A stretch of DNA of 64,000 nt from an uncultured Candidatus Melainabacteria bacterium. Lineage in GTDB: Bacteria; Cyanobacteriota; Vampirovibrionia; Gastranaerophilales; Gastranaerophilaceae. The DNA lies in the NCBI GenBank assembly GCA_934667125.1, contig CAKULF010000005.1, positions 1 through 64,000 of the forward strand. The letters run 5' to 3'. A program made the translations under genes and the position numbers. The notes below the pieces were generated by a model that was not told where the DNA came from, made no database searches, and saw only the letters and a program-made list of their open reading frames with translations. Below are positions 1 through 7,023 of the stretch, piece after piece (the first letter of the stretch is position 1; each line of letters begins with the position of its first letter).

Positions 1-55
1 AAAAAAAAAAAAACGGTTTTTATAGATATATAATAATCTAAAAGAAAGGTTTTTT

Positions 56-445
56 ATGAACGTAAATTCTGCAACATCTGCAACAAAATCTGCAGCAATA
101 GGAGCTGGAATTGGCATTGCCGCAGGAGCATTGGCAACTGCCGACGTTAAAAGCGCCTCTAAACTTGTATTAAAAAAATTATCTATTGATAGTTTTGAAA
201 GTGCAAAGCAATTTATCAATAATGAAAATATCGAAAAAGCTGGTCTTTTTAACTGGAAAAACTTTAAAACAATCGATATTTCAAAAGATACGGTAGGAAA
301 ACTTGCAGAGAAAGCTTTCAAAACAAGTACATCAACTTATGTTAAAAATGCAGCCATTGTTGGAATTACTGGGGCGGTAATAGGTGTAGGTATAAGCAAG
401 ATTGTTGAAGCGTGCAAGAATAAAAAAGCTCAGAAAGCTGAATAA
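56..445 (+). CDS. Small Ala/Gly-rich membrane protein, unknown function
   Basis: 129 residues, no recognised family. An Ala/Gly-rich hydrophobic stretch lies near residues 12-30 and a second near 95-118, followed by a short Lys-rich tail (CKNKKAQKAE), so a two-segment membrane protein is plausible. No cleavable signal peptide is evident. An AGAAAGG ribosome site sits just before the ATG and a strong terminator follows, so it is probably monocistronic. Its make-up (small, Ala/Lys-rich, hydrophobic C-terminus) recalls the proteins at 27172-27663 and 5726-6448, but I see no clear sequence homology. Confidence 0.6.
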   Translation: MNVNSATSATKSAAIGAGIGIAAGALATADVKSASKLVLKKLSIDSFESAKQFINNENIEKAGLFNWKNFKTIDISKDTVGKLAEKAFKTSTSTYVKNAAIVGITGAVIGVGISKIVEACKNKKAQKAE

Positions 446-458
446 AATTAATTATAGC

Positions 459-490
459 AAAGCCGAAAGTTTGTCGCTTTCGGCTTTATT
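459..490 (+). terminator. Intrinsic terminator after the 129-residue gene
   Basis: An 11-bp perfect stem (AAAGCCGAAAG paired with CTTTCGGCTTT) with a 7-nt loop, followed by a T-rich run, begins 14 bases after the stop codon. Confidence 0.85.
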
Positions 491-499
491 TATTTTTAG

Positions 500-684
500 A
501 TATTTTAAATTTCTTATTTTAAAGTTTTTTAATAGCCAAGATTTCTCGTTTTTGTTTCACATTTAAATTTCTTTGATAGCCATTTTTAATTCAAGAATTA
601 TGTCTTGGATAATTAGTACTGAGATAGATTTTGGCTATCGAAGAATTGGTAATTTTTTAGATTTTGTTTGGTTTTCAAAGATTT
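500..684. repeat. GATAGCC-type dyad repeat in an intergenic region
   Basis: Gene-free sequence carrying the phrase TTCTTTGATAGCCA and, about 75 bases later, its near complement TGGCTATCGAAGAA, so the unit can fold back on itself. The same arrangement, again followed by the CCCTGAAAC palindrome, recurs at about 9380-9600 and 26110-26260. I see no open reading frame in it. Confidence 0.55.
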
Positions 685-714
685 GAAGACCCTGAAACGA
701 GTTCAGGGTGACGG
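685..714. repeat. CCCTGAAAC palindromic repeat, copy 1
   Basis: Palindrome of the form GACCCTGAAAC-GA-GTTCAGGGTGACGG, a small hairpin. Seven near-identical copies lie in the window, all intergenic and in both orientations. Confidence 0.75.
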
Positions 715-737
715 TTTGGAGGGGTTCGCTTTATGAG

Positions 738-845
738 GGTAAGGCTTAAAAAAGACTGAAATTCATCATTTCAGCCTTTTTACGCACACCTATGCCTGTG
801 CCTTAATTTACCAAGTAAAGCATTGCTAAGCTCGCTTGACTCGGG
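738..845 (+). repeat. TCATC-loop modular repeat, copy A1
   Basis: Order of parts: box GGTAAGGCTT (738-747), a hairpin with 14-base arms at 749-762 and 768-781 (one mismatch) capped by TCATC (763-767), the linker ACGCACACCTATGCC (782-796), then a decayed second module that keeps the AAAGCATTGCTAAGCTCGCTT core. The first hairpin ends in a T-run and could terminate transcription. It runs directly into copy A2. Confidence 0.7.
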
Positions 846-975
846 TACGGTTACACAAAAGCCAAGTTCATCACTTGTCTTTTGCTCCACACACTTTTGC
901 CCTCGCTTTGCAAACCAAGTCCGTCGGACTAAGGTTTGCTTAACGAGGGTTTGTTAACTTTTGTAACAGAATCAT
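844..975 (+). repeat. TCATC-loop modular repeat, copy A2
   Basis: Box GGTACGGTT (844-852), hairpin 1 with 12-base arms at 856-867 and 873-884 (one mismatch) and loop TCATC (868-872), linker CTCCACACACTTTTGCC (885-901), then hairpin 2 (900-949) with outer stem CCCTCG/CGAGGG and inner stems GCAAACC/GGTTTGC and AGTCC/GGACT. The tail GGGTTTGTTAACTTTTGTAACA is shared with copy B. Confidence 0.7.
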
Positions 976-1047
976 TAACTTAAGCAATTTTTCTCTTTCA
1001 AAAACGTTTATTAAAATAAGAGTCTTTAGTTAATTGAGAGAAAAGAT

Positions 1048-1254
1048 ATGACAGAAGTTGAACTCAACGCATTATTTAACATTTCCCCTGAAAAAGAAAA
1101 AAATGTTTACGCAACTAACAGCTTAAAAAACGTACAAGAAATTCAAAGAATTGTTAGAATTTTCAACATTGCAAAACAACAACGTGAATCTTCTAAAGAA
1201 ATCAGCGCAAGAGGTTTGGCTGCTTTTAGAGCAATTCTTGTTAGCAACAACTAA
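1048..1254 (+). CDS. Small conserved-looking protein, unknown function
   Basis: 68 residues, soluble, no recognised domain. It reads as a helical protein (NVQEIQRIVRIFNIAKQQRESS) with an Ala/Arg-rich C-terminal helix. A GAGAG ribosome site lies about 10 bases before the ATG. Its last four bases overlap the end of the convergent gene at 1251-2567. The compact fit supports a real gene, but function cannot be read from the sequence. Confidence 0.55.
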   Translation: MTEVELNALFNISPEKEKNVYATNSLKNVQEIQRIVRIFNIAKQQRESSKEISARGLAAFRAILVSNN

Positions 1255-2567
1255 TGTTTCTTTTTTAAGATAATAATAAATTTATCAATAAGTTCTCTTA
1301 ACATTAGAGAAGTTCTGCGATAGTCTAGTATTGTAAAATCAATAGTTTCGGTTTCAAACAGCCTTTTTTGTTCGTCATCCATAATTGCAAGGCGAACAAG
1401 AACGTGTCTAGCGTTATCATATTCAATTGCAAAAGATGCGCTAACATCCCCTGAGGACACGCTGAATAAGGATTTTGTGCCGATATAGGAATTAATTGCA
1501 AATTCTTGCCTTTTAATTCTTAAAATATTTTCATATTTTTTAAATACAGGAGCGATTACAACCTTTAATTTTCTTTGATATGCTTGATTATAAAGCTTAA
1601 CATCGTCATTTGTGAAAGAATAATGAGGTTGCTCAAGCACTTCTTCCTCTTGTTTTTCAAGAGGTTTGTTAAATTTTTCAACGTTAATTATTTGCCTATC
1701 TTGCTTTTGAACATAAAAATCAGAAGCAACGATTAGTGAATTTGTGTTTTCAGAAGCCTTTTCAAGCGCCGCATCAAGCGCTTCGATTATGTCTTCAAAG
1801 CTTTGTTCTTGAATTTCAACAACTCCGGCATTTGCTCCAAAATTTTCTCCCAGATTATTATTAATACGTTCAAAAACGCTATAAGCACCATTTAGCTTGG
1901 TTTTTTGAAGATAAACATAGAATTTATCAAAATCTTTAATCACAATCGAATCGTTCAAACGAATTGATTTTTTGATTGTTGAGATAAATTCTCTCGGATC
2001 TTTTTCAGCATAATTCTTATCGGGCGAAACAAGCAACAAACAAGCTCTTTGAGCATATTTTTTTGTTTGAGCTATTTCATTTTTCAAAAAGTCATCGCAA
2101 TATTTTTGAGTATAAACCCCTGTATCAGACTGAATTACGCCAAGATTGGTCAAAAAATTCTTTTGAGATTCAATTGAAAGACTTATTTCATTTTTTTGCA
2201 AACACCAAATTACACGAATTAAAAGCTCATAATCAATTATAGGCATAAATATAACATCATTTATTCCGCAGTCGAAAGCCTCTATAATCGTTTCTCTTGA
2301 ACAGTTTTCATTGATTAATAAAATTGGAAGATTTTTGTATAATTCTTGTTTTTTGATTTTTTTAATTAAATTTAAAGCTTGAGGATTATTATTTTCGCAG
2401 TGCAAAATCAAAACATTAGGGCTAAAACCATCAAACATGTTTTGAGCTTCTTCAATTGAGCATGATTTAATTTTGTCCAAATTCCTTAACAATACAAGCT
2501 TAGAAGAAATTTGAGCGATTAATTCCTGTCTGTTACTAATAACTACAACGGTATTTGCATCTGCCAT
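1251..2567 (-). CDS. Receiver-like / degenerate GGDEF-like regulatory protein
   Basis: 438 residues. Residues 1-130 have the alternating beta/alpha pattern of a CheY-type receiver (TVVVISNRQEL, VLILHCENN, PILLINE, GINDVIFMPI), but the phospho-acceptor aspartate expected in the VLILHC strand is missing, so it looks like a pseudo-receiver. Residues about 140-290 resemble a GGDEF fold (GVYTQKYCDDFLKNEIA, SIRLNDSIVIKDFDKFYVYL, FEDIIEALDAALEKA) but contain no GGDEF/GGEEF signature, so cyclase activity is unlikely. The last 120 residues match nothing I know. It is probably a signalling scaffold or a degenerate diguanylate-cyclase relative; the target is unknown. Confidence 0.6.
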   Translation of the reverse strand: MADANTVVVISNRQELIAQISSKLVLLRNLDKIKSCSIEEAQNMFDGFSPNVLILHCENNNPQALNLIKKIKKQELYKNLPILLINENCSRETIIEAFDCGINDVIFMPIIDYELLIRVIWCLQKNEISLSIESQKNFLTNLGVIQSDTGVYTQKYCDDFLKNEIAQTKKYAQRACLLLVSPDKNYAEKDPREFISTIKKSIRLNDSIVIKDFDKFYVYLQKTKLNGAYSVFERINNNLGENFGANAGVVEIQEQSFEDIIEALDAALEKASENTNSLIVASDFYVQKQDRQIINVEKFNKPLEKQEEEVLEQPHYSFTNDDVKLYNQAYQRKLKVVIAPVFKKYENILRIKRQEFAINSYIGTKSLFSVSSGDVSASFAIEYDNARHVLVRLAIMDDEQKRLFETETIDFTILDYRRTSLMLRELIDKFIIILKKKH

Positions 2568-2663
2568 TTATCTTAAAAAATTCTCCCCAATTTATCAATA
2601 CTTTCTTAATTATAGAATACTACAAAAAACGGCTTTGTAAAACTTTTTTACATTTTTTTCATC

Positions 2664-2687
2664 AAAAAAGCCCTCAAAAAGAGGGCT
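2664..2687 (-). terminator. Intrinsic terminator of the secreted coiled-coil gene
   Basis: On the minus strand AAGCCCTC-TTTTT-GAGGGCTT is followed by a T-run, about 25 bases after the stop of the gene at 2713-3099. It may also act for the opposite strand. Confidence 0.8.
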
Positions 2688-2712
2688 TAAAAATTTTAAA
2701 TTTAATTTTTTC

Positions 2713-3099
2713 CTAGTTTAAAGCTGCTTTTTGTTTGTTGCAAATATCAATTTGTTTTTGAAGAGCTTTTAATTGAAGTGTTTTTTCTGTTTCTAACATA
2801 GTTTTAGAAGATTTAACTTCAGCTTTTTTTGCTTCTAGTTCTTTAATTTTAGCGTTTAATTTTGCAATTTTTTCAGCTTTCTTTTCAGTAGCTACACTTG
2901 TATGTTTAGCTTTTTGATTGTTGATATCAGCTTTAATTGCATTTTTTAAATCAGTTCTTGTTGAATTTGCAGAAGCTTTTGCTTCAGATTTAGCATTTTG
3001 TACAGCATTTTTAAATTGAGATTTGTATGTTGTAGCTGCAGGTGTGATTGCCGTTGTGAACATAAGTGATATTGCAAGCATTGCACAAAGTTTTTTCAT
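2713..3099 (-). CDS. Secreted Lys/Ala-rich coiled-coil protein
   Basis: 128 residues with a clear Sec signal peptide (MKKLCAMLAISLMFTTAITPAA, cleavage likely near residue 22). The mature part is almost wholly helical, rich in Lys, Ala, Glu and Asn, with heptad-like spacing in the second half (AKLNAKIKELEAKKAEVK). An SD-like GGAGAAG precedes the ATG. It is monocistronic with its own terminator. A periplasmic or outer-membrane-associated coiled coil is the most that can be said; no catalytic motif is present. Confidence 0.65.
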   Translation of the reverse strand: MKKLCAMLAISLMFTTAITPAATTYKSQFKNAVQNAKSEAKASANSTRTDLKNAIKADINNQKAKHTSVATEKKAEKIAKLNAKIKELEAKKAEVKSSKTMLETEKTLQLKALQKQIDICNKQKAALN

Positions 3100-3180
3100 T
3101 TTCTCTTCTCCTTTTTGCTCATATTAATTTTATATCTATTTTAATTTTTTTTCAATTCTTTAATATATAAACTAAAACGA

Positions 3181-3816
3181 TTATTTTCTTTTTTTGTTCG
3201 ATTCTTCAATTAAAATATTTCTAAAAACTTGAGCAGGGTAGTATTCCGGAACAAATCTTAAAATTTTATTCACAGATTCAATAGAATTAGCTAAATCTCC
3301 CAACAAAAATTGGCACTGCGAAAGGATTAAAAGCGCCTCGGGGTCACAAAAAAACATATCTAAACTTTTTTTACAAAAATGAATAGCAAGCTTAAAATAT
3401 CCGTTTGCAAACAAAACTCTTGAAATAAATTTATAACTTTCAGGATTGGCCTCAGCAAAACATTCGTTGCAACTAACCAAATTTTGCGCCCATTCAATAA
3501 GCCCATGCTCAATAAAAAGATTGATATAAATTTCTAGTTGAGCTCTTGTCTGGAAAAAAGTTGGGATTTTTGTTGTTTTAAGATGAATATAATCTAATAC
3601 ACACAAGCCAAAACCGCTTGCAGGAGAGATGTTTTGGGATTTTTTCCAAAGTTTTTTTGCCGTTTTTTCATCTTTTAATAATAAAGCGCACAAACCCGCT
3701 TCATATAAGTAATCTTCGGATTTTATAAACATTTCATAAGCGCTTTTAATATCTTTTGAATAAAAGAATTTTTTAGCTTGAACTACATCAAAATCAGTCA
3801 TTTTTAACTTTTGCAA
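3181..3816 (-). CDS. TPR-like protein downstream of csrA
   Basis: 211 residues with helical-hairpin spacing typical of degenerate tetratricopeptide repeats (DIKSAYEMFIKSEDYLYEAGLCALL; GYFKLAIHFCKKSLDMFFCDPEALLILSQCQFLLGDLANSIESV). No signal peptide. Its 5' end overlaps the 3' end of csrA by 23 bases, so the two are translationally linked; an internal ATG at codon 6 would reduce the overlap. Last gene of the minus-strand run TPR-fliW-csrA-TPR. A protein-protein interaction role in the motility regulon is inferred from context only. Confidence 0.65.
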   Translation of the reverse strand: MQKLKMTDFDVVQAKKFFYSKDIKSAYEMFIKSEDYLYEAGLCALLLKDEKTAKKLWKKSQNISPASGFGLCVLDYIHLKTTKIPTFFQTRAQLEIYINLFIEHGLIEWAQNLVSCNECFAEANPESYKFISRVLFANGYFKLAIHFCKKSLDMFFCDPEALLILSQCQFLLGDLANSIESVNKILRFVPEYYPAQVFRNILIEESNKKRK

Positions 3817-4057
3817 ATTTGAAACTTGAGCCGTTTGTTTTGTTTGGTTTAATGTCCAAAATCATATCCACATCAACGCTTGGAGCTTGTGTGTTTGCTT
3901 TTTTAATTTCGTTATAAACTTCTTCACGATACACAGTTACATTATGCGGAGCTTTCACGCCGATTTTGACCATATTTTTATAGCTTTCAAGAATGACTAC
4001 TTCAATGTTGTCATTAATAATCAATTTTTGATTGGTTTTTCTTGTCAAAATTAGCAT
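3794..4057 (-). CDS. csrA: CsrA, global post-transcriptional regulator
   Basis: 87 residues. It begins with the CsrA signature MLILTRK and contains the core GVKAPHNVTVYREEVYNEI. CsrA dimers bind GGA motifs in mRNA leaders and block or promote translation; in flagellated bacteria outside the gammaproteobacteria the classic target is flagellin mRNA. The protein is longer than the usual 60-75 residues by a C-terminal extension (about residues 60-87) of unknown role. It lies one base after fliW, the usual partner, and overlaps the next gene. Fold and regulatory role are well supported; the RNA targets here are not known. Confidence 0.95.
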   Translation of the reverse strand: MLILTRKTNQKLIINDNIEVVILESYKNMVKIGVKAPHNVTVYREEVYNEIKKANTQAPSVDVDMILDIKPNKTNGSSFKFAKVKND

Positions 4058-4058
4058 A

Positions 4059-4526
4059 TTATTCTTCCGTATTTTCTCTATTAAATAGCTTGTAACGAAC
4101 TTGAAATTCCTTGTTTTTCAAGATTGTTTGCATAGCTTTTTTATTTACCGTATTCATAATAATTGGCGCAAGCATATTAATTGTAACATCCTTTGGATTA
4201 GACGCCGGAATATTTGCAATGTTACATACAAAAACATCATCCGCACTTTCAATTCCTAACAAATCCGCTTCCTCATCAGGAATATCAAATTGATAATCTA
4301 TTCCAAAAAAACTACACAAAGTTACAGGAAAAGCCAAACTCATATCTTCTAAAGATTGAAGCCATTTAAAAGGAGATTCGGGCTTATAGTCTATAATTGT
4401 GTATTTTTTTAAATCGTTGAAGCCGATAATTGGCGCAACAAATTCAAAAATCAAATCTTTATCAACTTCAATTTCGCCAAATTTTTCAGTATTAAATTTT
4501 AATTTATTGTCTTTTAGTTCAGTCAT
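4059..4526 (-). CDS. fliW: FliW, flagellar assembly factor and CsrA antagonist
   Basis: 155 residues with the family hallmarks FGEIEVDKDLIFEF near the start, PFKWLQSLEDMSLAFPV in the middle and TINMLAPIIMNTVNKKAMQ near the end. FliW binds CsrA and, competitively, flagellin, so that free flagellin releases FliW to shut CsrA off. Adjacency to csrA (one base gap) is the standard arrangement and couples their expression. Length is normal for the family. Confidence 0.93.
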   Translation of the reverse strand: MTELKDNKLKFNTEKFGEIEVDKDLIFEFVAPIIGFNDLKKYTIIDYKPESPFKWLQSLEDMSLAFPVTLCSFFGIDYQFDIPDEEADLLGIESADDVFVCNIANIPASNPKDVTINMLAPIIMNTVNKKAMQTILKNKEFQVRYKLFNRENTEE

Positions 4527-4528
4527 TT

Positions 4529-5308
4529 TTATATTCCATAGTTATTAATCATATTGTTTTGTTGAGTTAATTGGTTAAACATCAACATTTTAAAATATTC
4601 AGGATTTGAATATGTAATGTTTGTCGGAAAAGAATTTAAAGAAAAATTTCCCAAATTTCCATAGCTTAAAGCGCTGTCGCTAAAAGGATTATAACCTATT
4701 TTTGATAATGTATTCATAGCCGCCATAACTTCTTCGTTTGTTGGCATTGAATTATCAGACTTTAATTTTGTGTTCATTTCATTTTGTTTTTTTTGATATT
4801 CTTCTTCTTGAATTCTTCTAATCATTCTTTCGTTTGTGATTTTATCCATCGCAGCAGGATGGATTGTTTTGCCTGATTTAATGAATTTAGCTATATCATC
4901 GTCTACAACGTCACTTTTTGGTGTTGTTGTATAGGATTTACATTGTTCGCTATCAGGATTTCCGATACATTCAAGCGCATATTTTGAATAATGGGCTAAA
5001 ACGCTGTTGCCGTTTGAATTTATAACTGCTTGATATAATTGTTTTGCTTTTTCTGCATAACCAAGTTGAGTATATGTTAAAGCAAGATAATATAGACCAG
5101 CTGTGTTTTTTGGCTCTTTTTCCAAAGTTGATTCTAAATCTTGCATAGCGCCAACATAATTTTTTTGTTTATATTTATAAACCGCTCCACGAATGCTTGG
5201 CGAAATATATGGAGCTTTCGGCGTAACATAGCTATATGTCGCAGCTTGAACAGCGCTTAATAATACAAAAGTTGTTAACAATAAAAAAGATATAACTGAT
5301 TTTTTCAT
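4529..5308 (-). CDS. Exported TPR protein
   Basis: 259 residues, N-terminal signal peptide (MKKSVISFLLLTTFVLLSAVQA). At least two TPR units follow between residues 40 and 110 (AVYKYKQKNYVGAMQDLESTLEKEP; AGLYYLALTYTQLGYAEKAKQLYQAVI). The remainder is Asn/Tyr-rich and low-complexity with no known domain. It ends two bases before fliW and is probably the first gene of the fliW-csrA transcript. A periplasmic interaction protein is likely; whether it serves flagella is inference from position. Confidence 0.7.
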   Translation of the reverse strand: MKKSVISFLLLTTFVLLSAVQAATYSYVTPKAPYISPSIRGAVYKYKQKNYVGAMQDLESTLEKEPKNTAGLYYLALTYTQLGYAEKAKQLYQAVINSNGNSVLAHYSKYALECIGNPDSEQCKSYTTTPKSDVVDDDIAKFIKSGKTIHPAAMDKITNERMIRRIQEEEYQKKQNEMNTKLKSDNSMPTNEEVMAAMNTLSKIGYNPFSDSALSYGNLGNFSLNSFPTNITYSNPEYFKMLMFNQLTQQNNMINNYGI

Positions 5309-5425
5309 ATTTTTTCCTAATTGAAATCTATGACAATTTTAATTCATTATAACTCAACAATAACAATTATTTTAACCTCTAAAAAATTTTTTCCTCTAAA
5401 TAGTTGAAGAAAAAGGGGTTCGGTT

Positions 5426-5454
5426 TTGGAAGTTTTTAAAAAATAAGTTATAAT
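5426..5454 (+). promoter_or_regulatory. Promoter of the small HTH gene, near-leaderless
   Basis: -35 TTGGAA (5426-5431), 17-base spacer, -10 TATAAT (5449-5454). Transcription would start at about 5461, three bases before the ATG at 5464, and no ribosome site is visible. Confidence 0.65.
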
Positions 5455-5463
5455 TATTGCAAT

Positions 5464-5679
5464 ATGAAAATAAAATTAAAAGAAACAGCAAAAGAAAAAA
5501 AGAATTATAGCCTTTATCGCCTAGCACAGGAGTTGGATTTGCCTCAACAAACGGTTTATTCTTGGGCAAAAGGAAGAACTCAACCGTCTTATCTTAATTT
5601 AGACAGGATTTGCGCCGTATTGGATTGTACTATCGGCGATATTTTAGAAGCCGAACCAATTCAAAATAAACTTTTTTAA
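5464..5679 (+). CDS. Small Cro/C1-type (XRE) HTH regulator
   Basis: 71 residues forming a complete five-helix Cro/C1 domain: SLYRLAQELDLPQQTVYSWAKGRTQPSYLNLDRICAVLDCTIGDIL. The recognition helix is around QQTVYSWAKG. There is no effector domain, so it is a minimal DNA-binding protein, chromosomal or antitoxin-like; no toxin partner lies beside it. A near-consensus promoter sits immediately upstream and a terminator immediately downstream. The operator and targets are unknown. Confidence 0.8.
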   Translation: MKIKLKETAKEKKNYSLYRLAQELDLPQQTVYSWAKGRTQPSYLNLDRICAVLDCTIGDILEAEPIQNKLF

Positions 5680-5683
5680 AAGC

Positions 5684-5708
5684 AAAATGCCCTATTTAAG
5701 GGCATTTT
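5684..5708 (+). terminator. Terminator shared by convergent genes
   Basis: Stem AAAATGCCCT/AGGGCATTTT with a 5-base loop between two convergent genes. A/T runs on both sides make it usable in both directions. Confidence 0.8.
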
Positions 5709-5725
5709 TAAATATATAATCGGAA

Positions 5726-6448
5726 TTAAGCTTTTTTATTTTTTATTTTATGATTTGTATAGAAGGTGTGGTCTATATCAGCATTTTGTCTGTTTGCTTT
5801 GATTTTTGATTTAATAACATTATATGCAACAACTCCTGCGCCAACTAAAACCATTGCACCGGCAGTAATTTTAGCGTTTTTGAAATATTTAATTGCGCCA
5901 TTTATATTGTTTGCATGGTCGGATTTAACATTTTTAGAAAATAATGTTCCAATAGTTGTGATTGTTTTGCCTATATCACTAAACACGCCACAAATAGCGT
6001 CGCCAACGGTTCCGCCTTTGATATTTCCTTGAATATTTTTACCAACTATAGCAGTAGCATACATAGCAGGGATTGCGCATAACACACCTTTTATGCTTCC
6101 GCCAAAGGTTTTTATAGCTTTGTTATAGTTTTGAAAAGCACCAACCCATCTTTCTTTAAGAGGGATTTTTTCTTTTTTTTCTTTCTTTTCTTTCTTTACT
6201 TTTTCTTTTTTAGTGGCTTTTTCTTCGGTTTCAGTAGGTTGAGTTACAGTTTCTTCAACTTTTTCAGTTTTTTCAGCCGGTGCTTTTTCAACAGCATCAG
6301 CTTGAATTGGAGCATTAAAAGAAATAGGAGCAGTTTGAGCTGTTCTTGATGTTTCAATAAATTGAACCAAACTAGGCGATTTAACGGTTGTTGTGCCTAT
6401 TTCATTAGCCTTAAAAGCAATATTAGTATTCTGTATCGGTTTAATCAT
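5726..6448 (-). CDS. Lys/Glu-rich protein with C-terminal membrane segments
   Basis: 240 residues, no known family. The N-terminus carries NIAFKA (residues 9-14) and PISFNA (about 41-46), short motifs similar to SISFKG in the protein at 37844-38797. Residues 55-98 are a charged Glu/Lys linker with a repeated KKEKKEK pattern. The C-terminal half has hydrophobic segments near residues 118-135 and 195-212 (KITAGAMVLVGAGVVAYNVI) flanked by Lys-rich tails. No signal peptide. The form suggests a membrane-associated protein with a disordered N-terminal arm; function is unknown. Confidence 0.55.
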   Translation of the reverse strand: MIKPIQNTNIAFKANEIGTTTVKSPSLVQFIETSRTAQTAPISFNAPIQADAVEKAPAEKTEKVEETVTQPTETEEKATKKEKVKKEKKEKKEKIPLKERWVGAFQNYNKAIKTFGGSIKGVLCAIPAMYATAIVGKNIQGNIKGGTVGDAICGVFSDIGKTITTIGTLFSKNVKSDHANNINGAIKYFKNAKITAGAMVLVGAGVVAYNVIKSKIKANRQNADIDHTFYTNHKIKNKKA

Positions 6449-6570
6449 AAAATCACCACCTTTTTATACACCTACAAGTACGATAAAGCTATTTTTTTGA
6501 CACTTTGTAAAGAAATTTTTACAATTATTAATAATTATATAATTTTTTTAGACAAAATACTACCCAAAAA

Positions 6571-6600
6571 TTGACAAAAAATTTTTTTTTCAAGTATTAT
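6571..6600 (+). promoter_or_regulatory. rpsT promoter
   Basis: -35 TTGACA (6571-6576), 18-base spacer, -10 TATTAT (6595-6600). It leaves a leader of about 53 bases ending in GTGAAAGG; the leader holds AACGTTAGTT-type dyad sequence but no structure I can name. Confidence 0.7.
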
Positions 6601-6659
6601 ATAAGTACTCACTTCAACCCTCGCAGATAACGTTAGTTATTTAGTGAAAGGAAAAAACA

Positions 6660-6929
6660 ATGGCAAATATTAAATCTGCAAAAAAAAGAGTACTTGTTGC
6701 AATCAGAAACACTGAAAGAAATGTTGCGTTCAAAACATCAATTAAAACTGCTGTAAAAAAAGTTTTAACTGCTGCAGCTTCTGAAGATAAATCAGAATTA
6801 AACGCATTATTATCTAAAGTTTATCAACTTTGCGACAAAGCAGTTTCAAAAGGTATTTTACACAAAAATACTGCTGCCAGAAAAAAATCAAGATTAACAA
6901 AAGCAGTTAACAAATTAACTACAAAATAG
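6660..6929 (+). CDS. rpsT: 30S ribosomal protein S20
   Basis: 89 residues, Lys-rich, beginning MANIKSAKKR and ending with the S20 pattern GILHKNTAARKKSRLTKAVNKL. It binds 16S rRNA in the body of the small subunit. GAAAGG ribosome site 9 bases upstream. Monocistronic, with a strong promoter and a strong terminator, the usual arrangement for rpsT. Confidence 0.96.
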   Translation: MANIKSAKKRVLVAIRNTERNVAFKTSIKTAVKKVLTAAASEDKSELNALLSKVYQLCDKAVSKGILHKNTAARKKSRLTKAVNKLTTK

Positions 6930-6943
6930 TTCTTGAAATTATT

Positions 6944-6985
6944 AAAAAACCCTTTGGAAGTCATTAGCCAAAGGGTTTTTTGTTT
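6944..6985 (+). terminator. rpsT intrinsic terminator
   Basis: Long stem AAAAAACCCTTTGG/CCAAAGGGTTTTTT followed by further T residues, ending just before the radA promoter. Confidence 0.9.
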
Positions 6986-6988
6986 GTG

Positions 6989-7017
6989 TTGATAAAGATT
7001 TTAAACAATGATAGAAT
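6989..7017 (+). promoter_or_regulatory. radA promoter, predicted leaderless
   Basis: -35 TTGATA (6989-6994), 17-base spacer, -10 TAGAAT (7012-7017). The expected start of transcription falls on the A of the radA ATG (7024). The six bases between are all A/T and no Shine-Dalgarno sequence is present. Confidence 0.7.
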
Positions 7018-7023
7018 TTTTTT

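Noticed and set aside
738..975. Integron attC site interpretation of the paired hairpins
   Set aside because: GTT and AAC words occur near the hairpins, but the fixed loop and linker, and the lack of an integrase or cassette array, do not fit.
6601..6659. Riboswitch or S20-binding leader before rpsT
   Set aside because: The leader is only about 53 bases and no known structure can be drawn with confidence.
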